Positions 52,446-61,591 are shown, numbered from the stretch's first letter. The stretch: DNA of 64,000 bases from JAYEHL01 sp041653935 (GCA_041653935.1 JBAZEO010000001.1:496001-560000), one strand, 5' to 3'. The notes: a model not told the origin generated them from the letters alone. Numbers and translations: made by a program.

Positions 52446-53048
52446 CTATATCACAGTTGAAACCCCTTCCTCTGATGACTCGTCTTTCTTTGCGGCGTGA
52501 GTGTTGCGCATAACCCTCATAAAGTAGTAAACCCACATAGGCACAATAACTACCGCGGCAGCAATAGATCCGGACGGATCGCTATGGTACATATACTCCT
52601 CGACATGCTCAACATAATAATTAGCAACTTCATATATCGCCACTGGCAGCGCCACCAGCCCGCCGATGCTGAATACGGTCAGCATGAAGAATAAGTAAAC
52701 CTTCTTCAACAGGGGTGTGGACTTGCCCTCTTTAGCTTCCAGAGTTCTCTTCCCAAACACATGCAGCAGGCAGATCACCCCACCGGTGACCAGCAGCGTA
52801 ACGCCCAAAGTTACATCGCTGGCGATAGGCCTGTCATTATAGGCCGAACTGAACGCAGCCATTAGCAGACAACCCACACCTACAGCCGTCGTGATGATGC
52901 TGGCGCTTATCATGGTGTAGAAATAAGCCATTAGCGCCTGATACATGGTGATGCCTTCCTTGTCATTGCGGCGCCGCAGAACCACGTAAATAATGGCGCC
53001 GATAACGAACAGCGGAATAATTCCTCCCAGTATGCCAAACGCGAACAT
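52446..53048 (-). CDS. Polytopic membrane protein, DUF5671-like
   Basis: ATG 53048 is chosen because GGGAGGTGCAGGGATT precedes it. The 200-aa protein has about five transmembrane helices (GILGGIIPLFVIGAIIYVVL, ISASIITTAVGVGCLLMAAF, LGVTLLVTGGVICLLHVFG, FFMLTVFSIGGLVALPVAIYEV, AAAVVIVPMWVYYFMRVM) and a charged C-terminus. The layout resembles DUF5671 proteins, which lack a known role. It stands alone between repeat islands. Confidence 0.7.
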   Translation of the reverse strand: MFAFGILGGIIPLFVIGAIIYVVLRRRNDKEGITMYQALMAYFYTMISASIITTAVGVGCLLMAAFSSAYNDRPIASDVTLGVTLLVTGGVICLLHVFGKRTLEAKEGKSTPLLKKVYLFFMLTVFSIGGLVALPVAIYEVANYYVEHVEEYMYHSDPSGSIAAAVVIVPMWVYYFMRVMRNTHAAKKDESSEEGVSTVI

Positions 53049-53164
53049 AATCCCTGCACCTCCCTTTTTTATCGAACCGTATGCATCCCTAAGGGTCTGC
53101 GATTTAAACAATTATGTATGATTGGAACAGATTAGCGATTATCCACATTAAAGTCAAGAGCGCA

Positions 53165-53535
53165 TTTGCGGCCCTCACCCTTTCCCTCTCCCCTGCGGAG
53201 GGAGAGGGAAAGCGATTTTCACCTCGACATTCTACAGCTGCGGCGCGCGAAAATATTCGTATGTGCACTGGACTTCGTCCGTGCACATACATTAAGGTTC
53301 ACTAAGTGCTGTAATACGTACATTTGCTCTGGCACTCCAGCGACAATGAGGTCGACGCACCACTACAGCCCTCTACCCCGACACGGGTAGAGGTTAGCTT
53401 AACCAAGAGGTACAGGAGACTCATCTCCTGTCAGGGGTTTGGGGGTGTCCCTCAAAATTAAAGTCCCCCAACGTGTGGGGGACTAGCAGGGGGTTCGGTT
53501 ATTGTTTCCCCCTTTCAAGGGGGACAGCAGGGGGT
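53165..53535. repeat. Palindrome island before the Rieske oxygenase
   Basis: Contains CCCTCTCCCCTGCGGAGGGAGAGGG, one 84-nt element, the GCACTCCAGCGACAATGAGG linker, CCTCTACCCCGACACGGGTAGAGG, GGAGACTCATCTCC, CCCCCAACGTGTGGGGG and CCCCCTTTCAAGGGGG with its GGGGGTTGAC end. Confidence 0.85.
53232..53316 (+). repeat. 84-nt palindromic element, copy 9
   Basis: Forward copy with perfect main stem GTATGTGCAC/GTGCACATAC and right end GCTGTAATA. Confidence 0.85.
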
Positions 53536-53564
53536 TGACCTTTTTCAATCAATCATAATATGAT
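53535..53564 (+). promoter_or_regulatory. Promoter with repeat-derived -35 for the Rieske gene
   Basis: -35 TTGACC at the end of the palindrome repeat (53535-53540), 18-nt spacer, -10 TATGAT (53559-53564). ATG 53595 follows at a normal leader length. Confidence 0.6.
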
Positions 53565-53594
53565 ATGCACCTATCGTTCGATGGGGAGGCTTGT

Positions 53595-54593
53595 ATGATC
53601 CGCAACCAGTGGTATGCCGTCATGGATTCCGTCCAGGTGAAAAAGCAACCCGTGGGCGTCACCAGAATGGGCGAGAACCTGGTCTTCTGGCGCGATGCCG
53701 GCGGCAAAGTGAGCTGCCTCTATGATAAATGCATCCACCGCGGCGTAGAGCTGAGCAAGGGCAAAGTGATCCATGGCTGCCTGCAATGCCCTTTCCACGG
53801 ACTGGAATACGATGCCTCCGGGCGCGTCACCCTCATACCAGCCAACGGAAAGGACGCGCCTGTAGCCGAACGATTCAACGTCAGGAGCTACCCCACACAT
53901 GAAGCGCACGGATTCATCTGGATCTGGTGGGGCGACAAACCTCCCGCGGACCTTAAACCGCCGCGCTTCTTCGACGATGTCGATGAGGTATTCTCCTATG
54001 GGACGGTATATGACCCCTGGAACACGCATTACTCGCGTGCCATCGAGAACCAGCTCGATGTGGCCCACCTGCCGTTCGTGCATCACAACACCATCGGACG
54101 AGGAGGATTGACGCTGGTGGACGGGCCCGGCTTCCAGTGGGTGGACGATGATATGTTCTATGTGTACTTCTATAACAGGCTGGATGACGGCACTCAGCCG
54201 CGCAGGCCTGATGAGGTGCCCGTCCCCGACTCGGACACGCCCTTCAAGCTGGAATTCATCTTTCCCAACCTGTGGCAGAACCACATCAGTGATGACCTGC
54301 GCATAGTGGTGGCCTTCGTGCCCGTGGACGATGAAAACACGATACTATACCTCAGGTTTTATCAGAAGTTCATGCGCCTGCCCCTGCTGCGCAAGCTGTT
54401 CAACAGGCTTGCCGCGCCCTCAAACCTTATCATAGCGCACCAGGACAGGAGGGTAGTGGTGACACAGCAGCCTAAAGCCTCCGGTCTGAGGATAGGGGAA
54501 GAGCTGATTCAGGCGGATATGCCTATTATCGAGTACAGAAAAAAGCGGGAGCAGCTGAAACAGCAGAACAATACCCGGGAACCTATGAAGTAG
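53595..54593 (+). CDS. Rieske non-heme iron oxygenase, alpha subunit type
   Basis: ATG 53595 follows GGGGAGGC. The 332-aa protein has a Rieske domain (CIHRGVELS and CPFHGLEYD, i.e. CxH and CxxH) and a catalytic domain with NQLDVAHLPFVHH, the Asp-His-His mononuclear iron site. Such enzymes hydroxylate or demethylate aromatic or related compounds with O2 and a reductase partner, none of which is adjacent. In an otherwise anaerobic-looking genome, this O2-using enzyme is notable. Confidence 0.88.
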   Translation: MIRNQWYAVMDSVQVKKQPVGVTRMGENLVFWRDAGGKVSCLYDKCIHRGVELSKGKVIHGCLQCPFHGLEYDASGRVTLIPANGKDAPVAERFNVRSYPTHEAHGFIWIWWGDKPPADLKPPRFFDDVDEVFSYGTVYDPWNTHYSRAIENQLDVAHLPFVHHNTIGRGGLTLVDGPGFQWVDDDMFYVYFYNRLDDGTQPRRPDEVPVPDSDTPFKLEFIFPNLWQNHISDDLRIVVAFVPVDDENTILYLRFYQKFMRLPLLRKLFNRLAAPSNLIIAHQDRRVVVTQQPKASGLRIGEELIQADMPIIEYRKKREQLKQQNNTREPMK

Positions 54594-54608
54594 GGGGATT
54601 GCAGGGGG

Positions 54609-54637
54609 TTGACTACCTGGCGACGATGGAGTATATT
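54609..54637 (+). promoter_or_regulatory. Promoter with repeat-derived -35 for the CAP gene
   Basis: -35 TTGACT at the end of a GCAGGGGGTTGAC unit (54609-54614), 17-nt spacer, -10 TATATT (54632-54637). Confidence 0.6.
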
Positions 54638-54696
54638 GTCCAAATTTCCCTTGAGGGATTGCAACAGAAATATCAATAGCAATAGAGGATATGCCT

Positions 54697-55107
54697 ATGT
54701 TTATCGTGAACTGGATCAATAAATGGCGACTGACGGAGCAGATTAACGATATCAGGAACAGGAACGGCTTGAACTCCCTGTTAAGGGTGAGGTTCCTGGA
54801 TAATATAGCCTGGCAGCATGCCAGATATATGGCTAAGAACGATAAGCTGGGCCACGACGGCTTTCACACGCGGGCGTCAATAATAAGGTGGAAGAGGAAA
54901 GAGTTCAGCAACAAGTCCATTGGTGAAAACTGCGGCAAGTGCCCGGGCCAGACCTTCAACATGAGTGTTATCGGGGCTACGGTAGACGGCTGGATGAAGT
55001 CAAACAGTCACAAGCATGCTATTCTGAATCCGGAATATCAAAAGACCGGGGTCGGCTGCATAACCGATCGGGGACATGTCTATATCGTGCAGATTTTCGT
55101 TGGATAA
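54697..55107 (+). CDS. CAP-domain (SCP-like) protein
   Basis: ATG 54697 is preferred with GAGG 8 nt upstream (ATG 54691 also in frame). The ~136-aa protein is a short CAP domain: INDIRNRNGLNSLLRVRFLDNIAWQHARYMAKND, LGHDGF, IGENCG, GWMKSNSHKHAIL and YQKTGVGCI. CAP histidines and glutamates are present (H in GHDGF, E in GENCG, H in SHKHA). No signal peptide is evident apart from a weak hydrophobic start. The role is unknown; bacterial CAP proteins are usually exported. Confidence 0.85.
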   Translation: MFIVNWINKWRLTEQINDIRNRNGLNSLLRVRFLDNIAWQHARYMAKNDKLGHDGFHTRASIIRWKRKEFSNKSIGENCGKCPGQTFNMSVIGATVDGWMKSNSHKHAILNPEYQKTGVGCITDRGHVYIVQIFVG

Positions 55108-55109
55108 TT

Positions 55110-55590
55110 GGCCCTCACCCTTACCCTCTCCCTGAGGAGGAAGAGGGAGAATATTTTGAAAGCTATCTCCCCCTAACCCCCTCTTCTAAAAAGAGGGGGA
55201 ACTACCTACGTAACTCATCCCAGCCCTCTCTTTCATAAAGAGAGGGGGAATAATCACATCTCGCAGAGTATTCGAACGAACCATACAGCCCTCTTCCTAT
55301 AAGGAAGAGGTTAACCAAGGTAAGTACTCCCTTCCTTGAGGGAAGGGAGTCAGAGGGAGGGAGATTTAAAGCTATCTCCCCCTAACCCCCTCTTCTAAAA
55401 AGAGGGGGAATAATCACATCTCGCAGAGTATTCGAACGACCCATACAGCCCTCTTCCTATAAGGAAGAGGTTAGCCAAGGTAAGTCCTCCCTCTCTTGAG
55501 GAGAGGGAGTCAGAGGGAGAGAGATTTAATAAAAATTTCCAGATAGCACCTATCATGGAATAGACGCAGGGGGTTCGGATAGCATTTACC
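55110..55590. repeat. Palindrome island before typA
   Basis: Two nearly identical blocks (about 55220-55370 and 55400-55530) of CCCTCTTCC-TATA-GGAAGAGG and CTCCCT...GGGAG units, each preceded by CCCCCTCTTCTAAAAAGAGGGGG and TCACATCTCGCAGAGTATTC, plus a TTCCAGATAGCACCTATCATGGAA unit. Apart from the typA promoter, 55590-55733 contains only a small CGGCAAGGCCG hairpin followed by GGCGATTTTT. Confidence 0.85.
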
Positions 55591-55604
55591 CATACAATTT
55601 ATGC

Positions 55605-55633
55605 TTGACATAAACCAGCAATTACCTTACAAT
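55605..55633 (+). promoter_or_regulatory. Promoter of typA
   Basis: -35 TTGACA (55605-55610), 17-nt spacer, -10 TACAAT (55628-55633). A near-consensus sigma70-type promoter with a leader of roughly 150 nt. Confidence 0.75.
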
Positions 55634-55793
55634 CCATTTAGTAGTATAATATGAGTGTGGACCAACGCTCGGCAAGGCCGGGCGATTTTTAATAACGGAG
55701 CATACCGCCACAGGATCACCCGCCGACGACCGCTTGTACGCCTCGGATAGGGAAGTGGCCCTATCTTCCGCCGAAGTGAGTAATAGGACTTAT

Positions 55794-57626
55794 ATGGGAC
55801 TGATAGAACAGGAAAAAATACGCAATATTGCCATCATCGCACACGTGGATCACGGCAAAACGACCCTGGTTGACCAGCTGTTCCGCCAGAGCGGCACGTT
55901 CCGCGATAACCAGATCGTTGCCGAGCGCCTGATGGACTCCATAGACCTGGAGAGGGAGCGCGGCATCACCATTGCATCCAAGAACGGCTCCTTCACATAC
56001 AAAGGGTATTGGGTCAACATCATCGACACGCCCGGCCACGCCGACTTCGGCGGACAGGTGGAGCGGGTGCTGGAGATGGCCGACGGCGTGCTGCTCCTGG
56101 TTGATGCCCAGGAAGGACCCATGCCGCAGACATACTTTGTGCTGAAAAAGGCGCTGGCGCGACACCTGCCGGTTATCGTGGTCATAAACAAGATCGACAA
56201 GTCCGCAGCCAGGCCTGAGTGGACCATAAACCAGGTCTTCGATCTATTTGTGAAGCTGGGCGCCCCGGACAAGATACTGGACTTCCCTGTAGTGTATGCC
56301 TCCGCAAGGGACGGATACGCCTCCAATGAACCTGTAGCGGAGGGTAATTCCATGGAACCCCTGTATGAGAAGATCATCTCGTATATACCGGCGCCCAAAG
56401 GCTCACCGGATGCGCCGCTCCAGATGCATGTGAGCTCGATAGACTATTCGCCCTATCTGGGGCGTCTCGGCATCGGTAAAATAACGGGGGGACGCCTGAC
56501 TATAAATAAGGATATCGCTGTGGCGCTCCGCGACGGCTCTCTGGTTCCGACCCGGATCACCAAGCTTTACCGCTTCGTAGGTAATCAGAAGGTCCCCATC
56601 GAGGAGGCTGGCGTCGGAGAGCTCGTTGCCGTAGCCGGAATGGAAGAGGTTACGGTCGGCGTTACCTACACCGACCCGGAGAACCCGTGTCCGCTGCCGC
56701 CCGTGGCCATAGACCCGCCGACCCTTTCCATGAACTTCATCCCCAACAGCTCGCCTTTTGCCGGCCGCGAAGGCAAGTTTGTAACGTCGCGCCATCTGAA
56801 GGACAGGCTCTACCGCGAGACGCTGAGCGATGTGGCTCTGGTGGTGGAAGATATGACGGATGCCCCCGGATTCAAGGTATCCGGCCGCGGCGAGCTGCAC
56901 CTGTCCATACTTATCGAGCGCATGCGCAGGGAAGGCTACGAGTTCCAGGTGACCAGGCCCCATGTAATAATGAAAAAGGTGGGCGCAAAACTGCTGGAAC
57001 CGTATGAGGAACTGATCATCGACGTCGATAAGCAATACATGGGCACCGTCATCGAAAAGCTGGGCTCCAGGAAGGGGCGCATGCTCGAGATGATCCAGGG
57101 GGAGGGCATGACGCGCCTTGTGTTCAAGATACCGACCCGCGGCCTGCTCGGCTTCAAGTCGGAATTCATGACGGACACCAAGGGCATGGGCGTGATGAAC
57201 TACATCTTCTCCGAGTACGGAGAGTATGCCGGTGATATGAAGAACCGCCGTAACGGCGCCATCGTAGCACAAGAAGCGGGTACAACGGTAGCATACGCCC
57301 TGTTCCATCTGCAGGAGAGGGGCAACCTTTTCATGGGCGCGGGTATAAGCGTATACAGCGGGCAGATCATAGGCGAGCACTGCAGGGAGAACGACCTGGT
57401 TGTCAATCCCAGCAAGGGGAAGAAGATGACCAACATGCGGGCCGCCGGCTCCGACGAGAACGTTGTGCTCACGCCTCCAATAGAGATGAGCCTGGAGGAC
57501 TGCATCACGTTCGTCAACGACGATGAATTCGTGGAAATCACCCCCAAGACCATACGCCTGCGCAAACGGGACAGTATCCTCAAGGGCAAGGTGATCTCGT
57601 CCCTGCCCGATCGATCAGAGATGTAG
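55794..57626 (+). CDS. typA: Ribosome-associated translational GTPase TypA/BipA
   Basis: From ATG 55794 the protein is 610 aa, the normal family length; an in-frame TTG at 55734 would add 20 residues not seen in the family. IAIIAHVDHGKTTL (G1), RERGITI (G2), DTPGHADFGG (G3) and NKIDK (G4) identify the GTPase. Later domains carry KVSGRGELHLSILIERMRREGYEF and LLGFKSEFMTDTKGMGVMNYIF, typical of TypA. It acts on ribosomes in stress and assembly. Confidence 0.96.
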   Translation: MGLIEQEKIRNIAIIAHVDHGKTTLVDQLFRQSGTFRDNQIVAERLMDSIDLERERGITIASKNGSFTYKGYWVNIIDTPGHADFGGQVERVLEMADGVLLLVDAQEGPMPQTYFVLKKALARHLPVIVVINKIDKSAARPEWTINQVFDLFVKLGAPDKILDFPVVYASARDGYASNEPVAEGNSMEPLYEKIISYIPAPKGSPDAPLQMHVSSIDYSPYLGRLGIGKITGGRLTINKDIAVALRDGSLVPTRITKLYRFVGNQKVPIEEAGVGELVAVAGMEEVTVGVTYTDPENPCPLPPVAIDPPTLSMNFIPNSSPFAGREGKFVTSRHLKDRLYRETLSDVALVVEDMTDAPGFKVSGRGELHLSILIERMRREGYEFQVTRPHVIMKKVGAKLLEPYEELIIDVDKQYMGTVIEKLGSRKGRMLEMIQGEGMTRLVFKIPTRGLLGFKSEFMTDTKGMGVMNYIFSEYGEYAGDMKNRRNGAIVAQEAGTTVAYALFHLQERGNLFMGAGISVYSGQIIGEHCRENDLVVNPSKGKKMTNMRAAGSDENVVLTPPIEMSLEDCITFVNDDEFVEITPKTIRLRKRDSILKGKVISSLPDRSEM

Positions 57627-57649
57627 GGGCGAACCTCTGTGTTCGCCCT

Positions 57650-58395
57650 ATTTCATAGCAGATGATTCGTCGAGATTCTTCATCATTTCCTGCAAGGATT
57701 CAGAATGACATATAAGAACTCCCCCTGGCCCCCTCTTTCATAAAGAGGGGGGAACAGCGATTCTTTTCTTATAGCCCTCTCTTTCATAAAGAGAGGGTAG
57801 CTGATAGAACCCTCACCCTTACCCTCTCCCTGCGGAGGGAGAGGGAGAATATTTTTAAAGCTATCTCCCCCTAACCCCCTCTTCTAAAAAGAGGGGGAAC
57901 TACCTACGTAACTCACCCCAGCCCTCTCTTTCACAAAGAGAGGGTAGCTATCCCAACCTTCTCCAGCTGCGGCGCGCGAAATTGTTCGTATGTGCACTGA
58001 GTGCTGTAATACACACATTTGCTCTGGCACTCCAGCGACAATGAGGACGACGCACCACTACAGCCCTCTTCCTATAAGGAAGAGGTTAGCCAAAGTAAAT
58101 ACTCCCTTCCTTGAGGGAAGGGAGTAAGAGGGAAGGAGATTTTTTAAAAAAATTTCCAGATAGCACCTATCATGGAAGGACAAAAGCTTAGGGGGACTGA
58201 CAGGGAAGCGGACAATACGAAAGGGCGAACACACAGGTTCGCCCCTACATACGCGGATGTTGAAAGAGGTGCAGGAGAATCATCTCCTGCCAGGGTACTA
58301 GGGGTGTCCCCTATTTTTTATGTCCCCCAACGTATGGGGGACTAACAGGGGGTTCGGTTATTGTTTCCCCCTTTCAAGGGGGACAGCAGGGGGTA
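57650..58395. repeat. Palindrome island 57.7-58.4 kb
   Basis: Contains CCCCCTCTTTCATAAAGAGGGGG, CCCTCTCTTTCATAAAGAGAGGG, CCCTCTCCCTGCGGAGGGAGAGGG, CCCCCTCTTCTAAAAAGAGGGGG, a shortened 84-nt element, the GCACTCCAGCGACAATGAGG linker, CCCTCTTCC-TATA-GGAAGAGG, CTCCCTTCC-TTGA-GGGAAGGGAG, TTCCAGATAGCACCTATCATGGAA, a GCAGGAGAATCATCTCCTGC unit and CCCCCAACGTATGGGGG. The order of units follows 18.25-18.65 kb. Confidence 0.85.
57962..58011 (+). repeat. 84-nt element, copy 10, internally deleted
   Basis: The left part through GTATGTGCACT is joined directly to GAGTGCTGTAATA. The missing 34 nt are the right arm of the main hairpin and the linker, as expected from a slip between GTGCACT and GTTCACT. Confidence 0.8.
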
Positions 58396-58408
58396 ACCAG
58401 AGACGCTC

Positions 58409-58437
58409 TTGAATAACGCCATCCCCTTCTATATAAT
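58409..58437 (+). promoter_or_regulatory. Promoter of the DUF151 gene
   Basis: -35 TTGAAT (58409-58414), 17-nt spacer, -10 TATAAT (58432-58437), about 45 nt before ATG 58483. Confidence 0.7.
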
Positions 58438-58482
58438 CGCTACAATAACAAAGTATCTTGGTTAAAGGAGATTCTCTCAACA

Positions 58483-59106
58483 ATGATTGAGATGATGATT
58501 GACAGCGTCCGCATGGGCACGCTCAATACGCAGCGCACCGTGATACTGAAAGAAAAAGGCGGGCAGCGGCGATTATCCATCGTTTTAAGCGCCGCCGAGG
58601 CTGATCCGATAATCACGGCATTGAAAAGCAAATCGGAAGCCCGCGCGGACGGCCGCGACAATGCAGCCAAAGCTAAAGCTGACGTCCTGCCGCTGACCCA
58701 TGACCTGACGTTGAAGATCATCGAGGCTTACAGCGGCAAGATCAAAACCGCAGCGATCAACGTAACGGGGAAGAATCGATATGTCGCGTCGCTGGTTATA
58801 TCTGTCGGCGATGGCGAGGCGTGTTTCGACTGCCGCGTATCGGATGCCGTCGCGCTTGCCGTCAGGGCCAGCGCCCCCGTCTTCATCGAAGAATCGACGA
58901 TTGAGGCCGGAGAGGCTCCTGCGAAAGCAAGCGAGCGTTCACGTGCGGTGCCGATAAGTACCGACAATATAAAATGCCCGGAATGCGGCGGTAAAACGAC
59001 TATCAGAACATCCGCAAAAGGACTGAACGCCGGCAAGAAGTTCCATGTATGCAACAACTATCCTGACTGTAAAGGCAAGGTCTCCATACAGTACAAAGGC
59101 CACTAG
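58483..59106 (+). CDS. DUF151 (bifunctional nuclease-like) protein fused to a topoisomerase-type zinc finger
   Basis: The 207-aa protein starts with a DUF151 domain (TVILKEKGGQRRLSIVLSAAEAD, LTLKIIEAYSGKIKTAAINV, SDAVALAVRASAPVFIEES), seen alone in bacterial bifunctional nuclease proteins. The C-terminal 45 residues form a C4 zinc finger of the topoisomerase I type (KCPECGGKTTIR and FHVCNNYPDCKGKV). The fusion implies binding to single-stranded nucleic acid beside the nuclease-like core. AAAGGAG precedes the start; the next gene follows after 30 nt. Confidence 0.82.
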   Translation: MIEMMIDSVRMGTLNTQRTVILKEKGGQRRLSIVLSAAEADPIITALKSKSEARADGRDNAAKAKADVLPLTHDLTLKIIEAYSGKIKTAAINVTGKNRYVASLVISVGDGEACFDCRVSDAVALAVRASAPVFIEESTIEAGEAPAKASERSRAVPISTDNIKCPECGGKTTIRTSAKGLNAGKKFHVCNNYPDCKGKVSIQYKGH

Positions 59107-59136
59107 TATGTTTACCAGGGACGGGAGGTAAGTTAA

Positions 59137-59706
59137 ATGAAGCAAGATACGCAAGCCCTTAATCAAGAGTGGATGGAACGGAAAATGCTGCTTGAGGTAT
59201 TGAATCAAGGGTCCATGACGGTAAACGAACTCATCGAGAACGTACGTGAACGACAGAAGAAGCTGAGCGAACTGGGACAAAAGGTACCGGCCCGGCCCGA
59301 TAACACTATCTACATGAACTGGCTAAACGAATTAAGAAATACACACATGGCCATCGATAATGGAGCAAGGATACTATTGACGCCCCTGGGACAGTGGCTG
59401 TTGACTTCCACCTGCATCAGCACCTTGAGAGAGAGATATCTTTTTATTACCAAGATCTCCTGTGAGCATTGTCACAGGGCAGGTTTCGTCTCTGTTCTCA
59501 CGATCAAGCCAAATACAGTTCAGAAAGATCCGAGAAGCAGCAGGATGTTAATAATGACTGTGGAATGCCCCAAATGCCGCATTGTAGACAAAAAGCCATT
59601 GACCGAGACCCTTACCGAAAGCCAGTTTCACAACCAGTACAATCTGGTCCTTGCCGATCTAAAGAAGAATGTCCGCTTCATGCCCCAGCTCGTCCTGCCG
59701 CGCTAA
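59137..59706 (+). CDS. Winged-helix and zinc-ribbon protein, unknown
   Basis: A 189-aa protein with a helical N-terminal half (EWMERKMLLEVLNQGSMTVNELIENV) like a winged-helix DNA-binding domain, and a C-terminal zinc ribbon (SCEHCHRAGF and VECPKCRIVD). GGGAGG precedes ATG 59137. It lies 30 nt after the DUF151 fusion and is likely in the same operon. A role in transcription or nucleic-acid binding is possible but not shown. Confidence 0.65.
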   Translation: MKQDTQALNQEWMERKMLLEVLNQGSMTVNELIENVRERQKKLSELGQKVPARPDNTIYMNWLNELRNTHMAIDNGARILLTPLGQWLLTSTCISTLRERYLFITKISCEHCHRAGFVSVLTIKPNTVQKDPRSSRMLIMTVECPKCRIVDKKPLTETLTESQFHNQYNLVLADLKKNVRFMPQLVLPR

Positions 59707-59754
59707 GTTCGAGTGCAGGTCAGTAAGTAGTTAGTAGTAAACAAACTACACACT

Positions 59755-59905
59755 AAGAAGAGGTACAGGAGACTCATCTCCTGCCGGGAGCCCGCTACTT
59801 AAAAAAGAGGAGGGTGTCCCCCAAAATTAAAATCCCCCAACGTATGGGGGATTTAGGGGGTTCGGTTATTGTTTCCCCCTTTCAAGGGGGACAGCAGGGG
59901 GTTAT
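59755..59905. repeat. Short palindrome island
   Basis: One GGAGA-CTCATCTCC unit, CCCCCAACGTATGGGGG and CCCCCTTTCAAGGGGG-ACAGCAGGGGGTT. Confidence 0.85.
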
Positions 59906-59951
59906 CAATACTCTTTCAACATTCTTATGCTATACGACAATAGAAGCCGCG

Positions 59952-60200
59952 CTAAAACCCCGCCCTTGCATCCGAACACAAACCGTCACCCTTACACTTC
60001 CAGCAGGTATAGCCCTTCCTATGCTCGGGATCTTCCCCCCACCCCTGACAGCCGGGACATATGCTGCGATTCCTGAAGCTATCGTCAGCCATGCCGGTTC
60101 CGCTGCAGGTAGGACATTGCTTCGGCGTCCACTGACTAAGAGGCAGGTGCTTGGGGCCTTCAATCTCCCCTCTCCCTTTACAATTCGGACAAACTATCAT
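59952..60200 (-). CDS. DnaJ-type zinc-finger protein
   Basis: ATG 60200 is chosen because GAGGGAGGGTTTACTA precedes it. The 82-aa protein is made of four CxxC pairs in the DnaJ central-domain style (CPNCKGRGEIEG, CPTCSGTG, CPGCQGWG, CWKCKGDG), binding two zincs. There is no J domain. It may bind unfolded protein or serve in disulfide handling; the partner is unknown. In the gap upstream (60201-60474) only a CCCCCAATCTTGGGGGG palindrome is seen. Confidence 0.8.
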   Translation of the reverse strand: MIVCPNCKGRGEIEGPKHLPLSQWTPKQCPTCSGTGMADDSFRNRSICPGCQGWGEDPEHRKGYTCWKCKGDGLCSDARAGF

Positions 60201-60474
60201 TAGTAAACCCTCCCTCTCAGTAATCAATCATGGCCATTTTTATCACAATTAGGACAGATTACATTGTACGTACGTATTTGTCAATCTCATATTAATTAAA
60301 AAACGATCTGATGAAAGCTAGGTCAACCCCCTGCTATCCCCCAATCTTGGGGGGTTGGGTTGGGGGACACCCATCATATCTCGAGACAATCGTGTAGGGA
60401 CAAGTTTCAAACTCGCCCTTTTAAGCATGATACTCGAAAGGTAACGTGCACTATGCTATTATTAGTGCCAGAAT

Positions 60475-61293
60475 ATGTCGAGCATCGAAGAATTTTTCAG
60501 AGGCATTTCACCGGTATTACAGGCCTTTATCGCGGCCTGCTTCACATGGTCCATGGCCGCCTTTGGAGCGGCATCGGTATTCATCGTAAAAAGCATATCC
60601 CGTAAGCTGCTCGGCGGGGTGCTCGGCTTTGCCGGCGGGGTCATGATCGCTGTAAGCTTCTGGTCACTGCTGGCCCCATCCATCGAGCTGGCGACAGACA
60701 GCAGCGTTCCATCATGGCTGCCAGCCACAGTCGGCTTCCTCGCAGGCGGCTTGTTCTTAAGAGTCATCGACAAGCTGCTGCCTCACCTCCACCGCGGCAT
60801 GCCCACGGAAGTCGAGGGCATCAAGACCAGCTGGCGACGAAATACCCTGTTCATCATGGCCATGACCCTGCACCACATCCCCGAAGGGCTTGCCGTGGGA
60901 GTGGCCTTCGGCGCCGCCGCCGCCGGACTGCCGCATGCTACGCTGGCGGCGGCCATCGTCTTAGCTGTCGGTATCGGCATCCAGAACTTCCCGGAGGGTC
61001 TCGCGGTATCGGTCCCCCTCAGAGGCGAGGGAATGTCCCGCCGGAAGAGCTTCTGGTTCGGGCAGCTATCAGCCGTTGTCGAGCCTATCGCCGCTGCCAT
61101 AGGGGCGGCCAGCGTTATCGTATCAACAGTTATACTGCCTTACGCCCTTGCCTTTGCCGCAGGCGCCATGATATTTATCGTGATAGAGGAAATAATACCT
61201 CAGTCCCAGCGCTACGGAAACAAAGACCTGGCCAGTTTAACCACGATGGCCGGATTCGTGATAATGATGATACTCGACGTAGCGTTCGGCTAG
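60475..61293 (+). CDS. ZIP-family metal transporter
   Basis: A 272-aa membrane protein with eight likely helices. The metal-binding helices have LHHIPEGLAVGVAFG and NFPEGLAVSVPL, the HxxPE and NxPEG motifs of ZIP transporters that import zinc or iron. A loop with HRGMPTEVEG sits between helices 3 and 4. No metal-responsive regulator is adjacent. The start ATG 60475 lacks a clear ribosome site. Confidence 0.92.
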   Translation: MSSIEEFFRGISPVLQAFIAACFTWSMAAFGAASVFIVKSISRKLLGGVLGFAGGVMIAVSFWSLLAPSIELATDSSVPSWLPATVGFLAGGLFLRVIDKLLPHLHRGMPTEVEGIKTSWRRNTLFIMAMTLHHIPEGLAVGVAFGAAAAGLPHATLAAAIVLAVGIGIQNFPEGLAVSVPLRGEGMSRRKSFWFGQLSAVVEPIAAAIGAASVIVSTVILPYALAFAAGAMIFIVIEEIIPQSQRYGNKDLASLTTMAGFVIMMILDVAFG

Positions 61294-61351
61294 CGCAGCC
61301 CTCACCCTAACCTTCTCCCCTGCGGAGGAAGAGGTTAGCGACCTCAACCTT

Positions 61352-61434
61352 CTACAGCTGCGGCGCGCAAATTTGTTTGTATGTGCACGGCACTCCGTCC
61401 GTGCACATACATTAAGGTTCACTAAGCGCTGTAT
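61352..61434 (+). repeat. 84-nt palindromic element, copy 11
   Basis: Small stem CAAA-TTTG-TTTG and inner loop GGCACTCCGTCC, the same subtype as copy 2. Confidence 0.85.
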
Positions 61435-61591
61435 ACGCACAATTGCCACAGACCACTCTCACAGAGAGGGTAGCTGATAGAACCCCACCCTAACCCTCTC
61501 CCTGCGGAGGAAGAGGGAAGTATTTTTAAAGCTATCTCCCCCTAACCCCCTCTTCTAAAAAGAGGGGGTAGAGCAACCCCATCCTGCCTTT

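Noticed and set aside
56403..57380. Long minus-strand frame of 325 codons
   Set aside because: It mirrors typA, which has all GTPase motifs; the antisense product has no recognisable domain.
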